Positions 7,401 through 9,994 of a stretch of 9,994 bases of DNA are shown here, in pieces; within the stretch, counting starts at the first letter, position 1; each line of letters begins with the position of its first letter. Both the position numbers and the translations under genes were made by a program. This DNA comes from Ekhidna sp. (GTDB lineage: Bacteria > Bacteroidota > Bacteroidia > Cytophagales > Cyclobacteriaceae), in NCBI GenBank assembly GCA_013214445.1, contig JABSPG010000117.1, positions 1 to 9,994 on the forward strand, written 5' to 3'. The notes below the pieces were generated by a model that worked only from the letters and a program-made list of their open reading frames with translations, was not told where the DNA came from and made no database searches.

Positions 7401-7991
7401 ATGTCTACCAAGTCTCAAAATGAATTACCAGACAGGAGTAAGTTTTTATTAAAAAATTTGCTCCGAGGATTTATGTGGCTTGCTGTAATTGTAGTAGGAT
7501 TTATCTATCTACGAAACAATTACGATTTCACTTTGGAGACTGTTTTGGGACCGGTTTACGATCAGCCTACGATTGTCTATCTAGTTTTTCTTGCCTCAGA
7601 AGCCATTTTTGGAATTATTCCTCCTGAGTTCTTCATGATTTGGTCCTTACGGAGCGGAGAACTCTCGTTATATATTCAAAATGTTTTGGCCCTCTCGGCA
7701 ATTTCCTATGTATCTGGTATAATTGGCTTTGGTATTGGAGCGTATTTAAAGAACACACGTTTTTACCGAATGATGAAAGTCAGGGTCTTTGGCAAATTTG
7801 AAAAACACTTGAACAACTATGGTGGTTTTTTGGTGATAGTAGCCGCACTAACGCCGCTTCCTTTTTCTGGAATTGCGATGTTGGTGGGATCGGTACATTA
7901 CTCATTCAAAAAGTACTTATGGTTTTCGCTTTTCAGATTTCTCAGATTCGTGGCTTACGGATTCGTAATTTGGGAGGCAAACGTATTCTAG
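7401..7991 (+). CDS. VTT/DedA-like (SNARE-associated family) membrane protein
   Basis: A 196-residue integral membrane protein with about five hydrophobic segments (near 22-38, 56-80, 95-115, 142-165 and 172-192). It shows the paired re-entrant-loop pattern of the VTT/DedA superfamily: an acidic residue ahead of a Pro-Pro-Glu turn (EAIFGIIPPE, 67-76), and a second half with ALTPLPFSGIAMLVGS (149-164), followed by the FSLFRFLRF...W helix. Family members are linked to lipid flipping and to membrane or envelope homeostasis; Escherichia coli DedA proteins are the best-known examples. The charged, non-hydrophobic first 20 residues suggest no cleaved signal. The ATG at 7401 is 27 bases after the preceding gene, and hemH begins 10 bases after its stop codon, so it probably sits in one transcript with hemH. 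The superfamily call is from motif pattern; the exact subfamily is uncertain. Confidence 0.72.
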   Translation: MSTKSQNELPDRSKFLLKNLLRGFMWLAVIVVGFIYLRNNYDFTLETVLGPVYDQPTIVYLVFLASEAIFGIIPPEFFMIWSLRSGELSLYIQNVLALSAISYVSGIIGFGIGAYLKNTRFYRMMKVRVFGKFEKHLNNYGGFLVIVAALTPLPFSGIAMLVGSVHYSFKKYLWFSLFRFLRFVAYGFVIWEANVF

Positions 7992-8001
7992 ATTTAGTTT
8001 G

Positions 8002-9015
8002 ATGAAGAAAAAAGGAGTTTTACTAGTAAATCTGGGAACGCCAGACTCCACTGCGGTTTCCGATGTAAGAAAATACCTAAGAGAATTCTTGATGGATAAA
8101 CGCGTAATCGATATCCCAGCTTTTCCTAGGTGGCTTTTGGTGAATGGGATCATTGCTCCTTTTAGAGCACCAAAATCAGCAAAGGAGTATCGTAAATTAT
8201 TTGATGAGCGTGGATCTCCGTTGAAATATTACACAGAAGACATTACAGATTTGTTGAGCAGGAAGCTTTCAGAGGAATACTCTGTGAAGTTTGCGATGCG
8301 ATATCAAAGCCCATCACTTGATTCGGTGCTTGAAGAGTTTAAGAAGGAGCGAGTAGCTTCCATTCATGTTATCCCCTTGTTTCCTCAGTATGCTTCCGCC
8401 ACTACAGGATCTGTTATTGACCGTGTCATGGAAATCACTATGAAATGGCAAGTGATCCCTGAGATAAAATTTACCTCACAGTTTCTTGAGGAGGAGCTTT
8501 TTATCGATACAATCGTGGATCAGGGGAAACAGATGATGGAGAACGGTCCCTATGATCACTATGTTTTTAGCTATCATGGCCTACCTGAGAGGCAGATTAG
8601 AAAAGCTTCCTATGGTAAGTACTGCAAGTTAGGAAAGTGCTGCTCTACTCTAAATGAGCATAATAGATACTGCTATAGAGCTCAGTGCTTTGAAACTACA
8701 AGATTGGTAGCCGCTAAGCTTGGGATAGATGAGAAGGATTACACGGTGTGCTTCCAATCTCGGTTGGGAAAGGATCCATGGGTGCAGCCTTATACTGAAG
8801 ACGTACTTAAAAGTCTAGCTAAAGAGGGGAAAACAAAGGTGTTAGCTTTTTCACCGGCATTTGTATCTGATTGTTTAGAAACGACTATTGAAGTAGGTGA
8901 GGAGTATCAAGAAGAATTTCTTGAAGCTGGTGGTGAAAAATGGGATCTTGTACCCAGTTTGAATGCTGAATCTAAATGGGTTGACTGCCTCGAAAAAATG
9001 GTGTTAGCGTCTTAG
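8002..9015 (+). CDS. hemH: Ferrochelatase HemH with an internal cysteine cluster
   Basis: This enzyme inserts Fe2+ into a porphyrin in haem synthesis, at the membrane face of the cytoplasm. The ATG at 8002 gives 337 residues, a normal length; a TTG one codon earlier is possible but unneeded. Family features are VLLVNLGTPDS (6-16), MRYQSPS (99-105), HVIPLFPQYASATTGSV (122-138), the catalytic His192 in YHGLPE (191-196), FQSRLGKDPW (251-260), SPAFVSDCLET with the conserved Glu293 (284-294), and the closing LVPSLN (316-321). Cysteines at 208, 213, 214, 224 and 229 (segment YCKLGKCC...RYCYRAQC) lie just after the catalytic His. This matches the described class of bacterial ferrochelatases whose [2Fe-2S] cluster is held by four cysteines in one internal stretch of about 20 residues. 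It follows the VTT-like gene by 10 bases. Its stop codon overlaps that of the converging DoxX-like gene. Confidence 0.96.
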   Translation: MKKKGVLLVNLGTPDSTAVSDVRKYLREFLMDKRVIDIPAFPRWLLVNGIIAPFRAPKSAKEYRKLFDERGSPLKYYTEDITDLLSRKLSEEYSVKFAMRYQSPSLDSVLEEFKKERVASIHVIPLFPQYASATTGSVIDRVMEITMKWQVIPEIKFTSQFLEEELFIDTIVDQGKQMMENGPYDHYVFSYHGLPERQIRKASYGKYCKLGKCCSTLNEHNRYCYRAQCFETTRLVAAKLGIDEKDYTVCFQSRLGKDPWVQPYTEDVLKSLAKEGKTKVLAFSPAFVSDCLETTIEVGEEYQEEFLEAGGEKWDLVPSLNAESKWVDCLEKMVLAS

Positions 9016-9470
9016 TTATCTTCCCCTATTTCATCTTCCTCATTCCATTCAAACTCAAAGTTTGAAACTTTCTTCTCTACTCTTTCCATATTCCAGTAGA
9101 GCACAACCCACAATGAACAGAAGATGACAATAATGCTAAGAATGAACAGCGTTCCTCCATCATTGTTGACGATGAAGCCGAGCTTTGTAAAGTGGAGAAA
9201 GTTAGCTGCACTAATAATACTTAAAGAAATAACAGCTCCAAAAATGTAGTAATTAGTGAGTAGTAAAAAGGTAGCAACTGTTTCAATACTTGCTATCAGA
9301 TATCTTCCCCAGGGCTCCCAACCAATCTGTTCAAAAATCCAAATACTTTCCTCTGCACCACCAAACTTGAATGGCAATGTCTGAGCTAGAATAATTGCAA
9401 CGATGAGCCTAGGTACTATGTGAAGTAAATCCTTGGCTTTAAAAGAATGAAATATTGGTTTTATTGTCAT
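9012..9470 (-). CDS. DoxX-like integral membrane protein
   Basis: A 152-residue protein with about four transmembrane helices (near 16-34, 57-74, 76-98 and 106-126) and a charged cytoplasmic-type tail rich in Glu and Asp. The layout and the conserved positions (RLIVAIILAQTLPFKFGG at 21-38, then WGRYLIASIETVATFLLL at 54-71) fit the DoxX/DoxD family, whose members are often tied to redox or thiosulfate metabolism without a firm biochemical role. Its ATG overlaps the TGA of the upstream cysteine desulfurase gene in an ATGA junction, a classic translational-coupling arrangement. Its own stop codon overlaps the hemH stop on the other strand by four bases (9012-9015). The family call is moderately sure; function is not known. 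Confidence 0.7.
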   Translation of the reverse strand: MTIKPIFHSFKAKDLLHIVPRLIVAIILAQTLPFKFGGAEESIWIFEQIGWEPWGRYLIASIETVATFLLLTNYYIFGAVISLSIISAANFLHFTKLGFIVNNDGGTLFILSIIVIFCSLWVVLYWNMERVEKKVSNFEFEWNEEDEIGEDN

Positions 9471-9994
9471 GCAGTTTGGGGTTGATAAAGCTTTGCAAGC
9501 TTCTCAACCGCATAGTCCACTTCCTCTAAGGTATTGTATTTGCTAAAAGAAAAGCGAATGGCTCCCCGATTTTGATCCCTATTTAGCTCGGCCAAGACAT
9601 GTGACCCAATACTTGATCCACTGCTGCATGCACTTCCGCCAGAAGCGGACACCCCTTCAATGTCAAGGTTAAACAATAACATATCATTATCTTCATTGGG
9701 AGGGAGACACACATTCAATACGGTGTACAAGCTATTGCTAAGATTATCTGATATTCCGTTAAAGGCCACCCCATCAATCTCTTCTCTCAACCTTTCGATC
9801 ATTCGACTTTTCAGACTCTCGATATGTTTTCTATGGCTTTGCATACCCTCATAGGCTATTTCCATTGCTTTCGCCAGGCCAACTATGCCATACACATTTT
9901 CTGTGCCGCCACGCATATTGCGTTCTTGTGCGCCACCATGGATAAAGGGATGAATCTTCGTTTCGTGGTTGATGTATAGGAATCCAATTCCTTT
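9467..9994 (-). CDS. Cysteine desulfurase (IscS/NifS family), N-terminal half beyond the window edge
   Basis: A PLP enzyme that takes sulfur from cysteine as a persulfide and passes it to Fe-S cluster assembly, tRNA thiolation or similar uses. The frame is open to the window edge; 175 C-terminal residues are visible, starting KGIGFLYI, so the PLP-binding Lys of the H-K-x-x-GPKG motif lies just outside. Visible hallmarks are the HPFIHGGAQERNMRGGTENV stretch (codons 9890-9949), the active-site Cys in GGSACSSGS (Cys codon 9626-9628), SHVL, and the RFSFSKYNTLEEVD segment. An internal ATG at 9916 falls within conserved sequence and is not the real start. Whether it is the housekeeping IscS/NifS or a more specialised paralogue cannot be settled from this half; no iscU, sufB or similar gene is in view. 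The gene ends in an ATGA overlap with the DoxX-like gene. Confidence 0.94.
   Translation of the reverse strand, partial: KGIGFLYINHETKIHPFIHGGAQERNMRGGTENVYGIVGLAKAMEIAYEGMQSHRKHIESLKSRMIERLREEIDGVAFNGISDNLSNSLYTVLNVCLPPNEDNDMLLFNLDIEGVSASGGSACSSGSSIGSHVLAELNRDQNRGAIRFSFSKYNTLEEVDYAVEKLAKLYQPQTA

Noticed and set aside
7999..8001. TTG start for hemH
   Set aside because: It is immediately followed by ATG at 8002, and MKKKGVLLVNLG is the normal ferrochelatase N-terminus.
1..9994. A mobile island, defence system or biosynthetic cluster
   Set aside because: No transposase, integrase, direct-repeat ends, tRNA boundary, toxin-antitoxin pair, restriction genes or CRISPR repeats were seen; gene content is housekeeping-like.

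Overview
The window reads as chromosomal DNA of a free-living, probably marine, member of the Bacteroidota, most likely a Cytophagales-type lineage. The evidence is indirect: moderate-to-low GC, almost no Shine-Dalgarno-like sequence ahead of the starts, a bacterial GH3-family protein next to lptB, and a ferrochelatase with an internal cysteine cluster. No rRNA, tRNA, CRISPR array, insertion sequence, integrase or phage gene is visible. Every gene that lies fully inside the window is intact, so this looks like core or near-core genome rather than an accessory island.

Layout from left to right. Positions 1-564 (+) hold the C-terminal part of an RluA/RluD-family pseudouridine synthase, ending in an intrinsic terminator that contains its own stop codon. 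Positions 581-6563 are a solid minus-strand block, in transcription order recJ (GTG start), lptB, a GH3-family acyl-adenylate enzyme, a 96-residue unidentified small exported or anchored protein, and a SulP anion transporter with a STAS domain. The recJ-lptB-GH3 gaps are only 12-14 bases, so these three look like one operon; the last two genes may be co-transcribed or separate.

From a 177-base divergent gap the plus strand then carries an unidentified roughly 210-residue soluble protein, a VTT/DedA-like membrane protein and hemH (ferrochelatase), ending at 9015. hemH runs tail-to-tail into a DoxX-like membrane protein on the minus strand (4-base overlap of stop codons). That gene is translationally coupled through an ATGA overlap to a cysteine desulfurase whose N-terminal half lies beyond the right edge.

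Functionally the window mixes housekeeping jobs: RNA modification, DNA repair (RecJ), LPS export (LptB), haem synthesis (HemH), sulfur mobilisation for Fe-S clusters (cysteine desulfurase) and anion uptake (SulP). No clear new multi-gene system was found. The points most worth a second look are the bacterial GH3 enzyme in an LPS-export/DNA-repair operon, the ferrochelatase cysteine cluster, the cysteine desulfurase-DoxX coupling, and two unidentified proteins.
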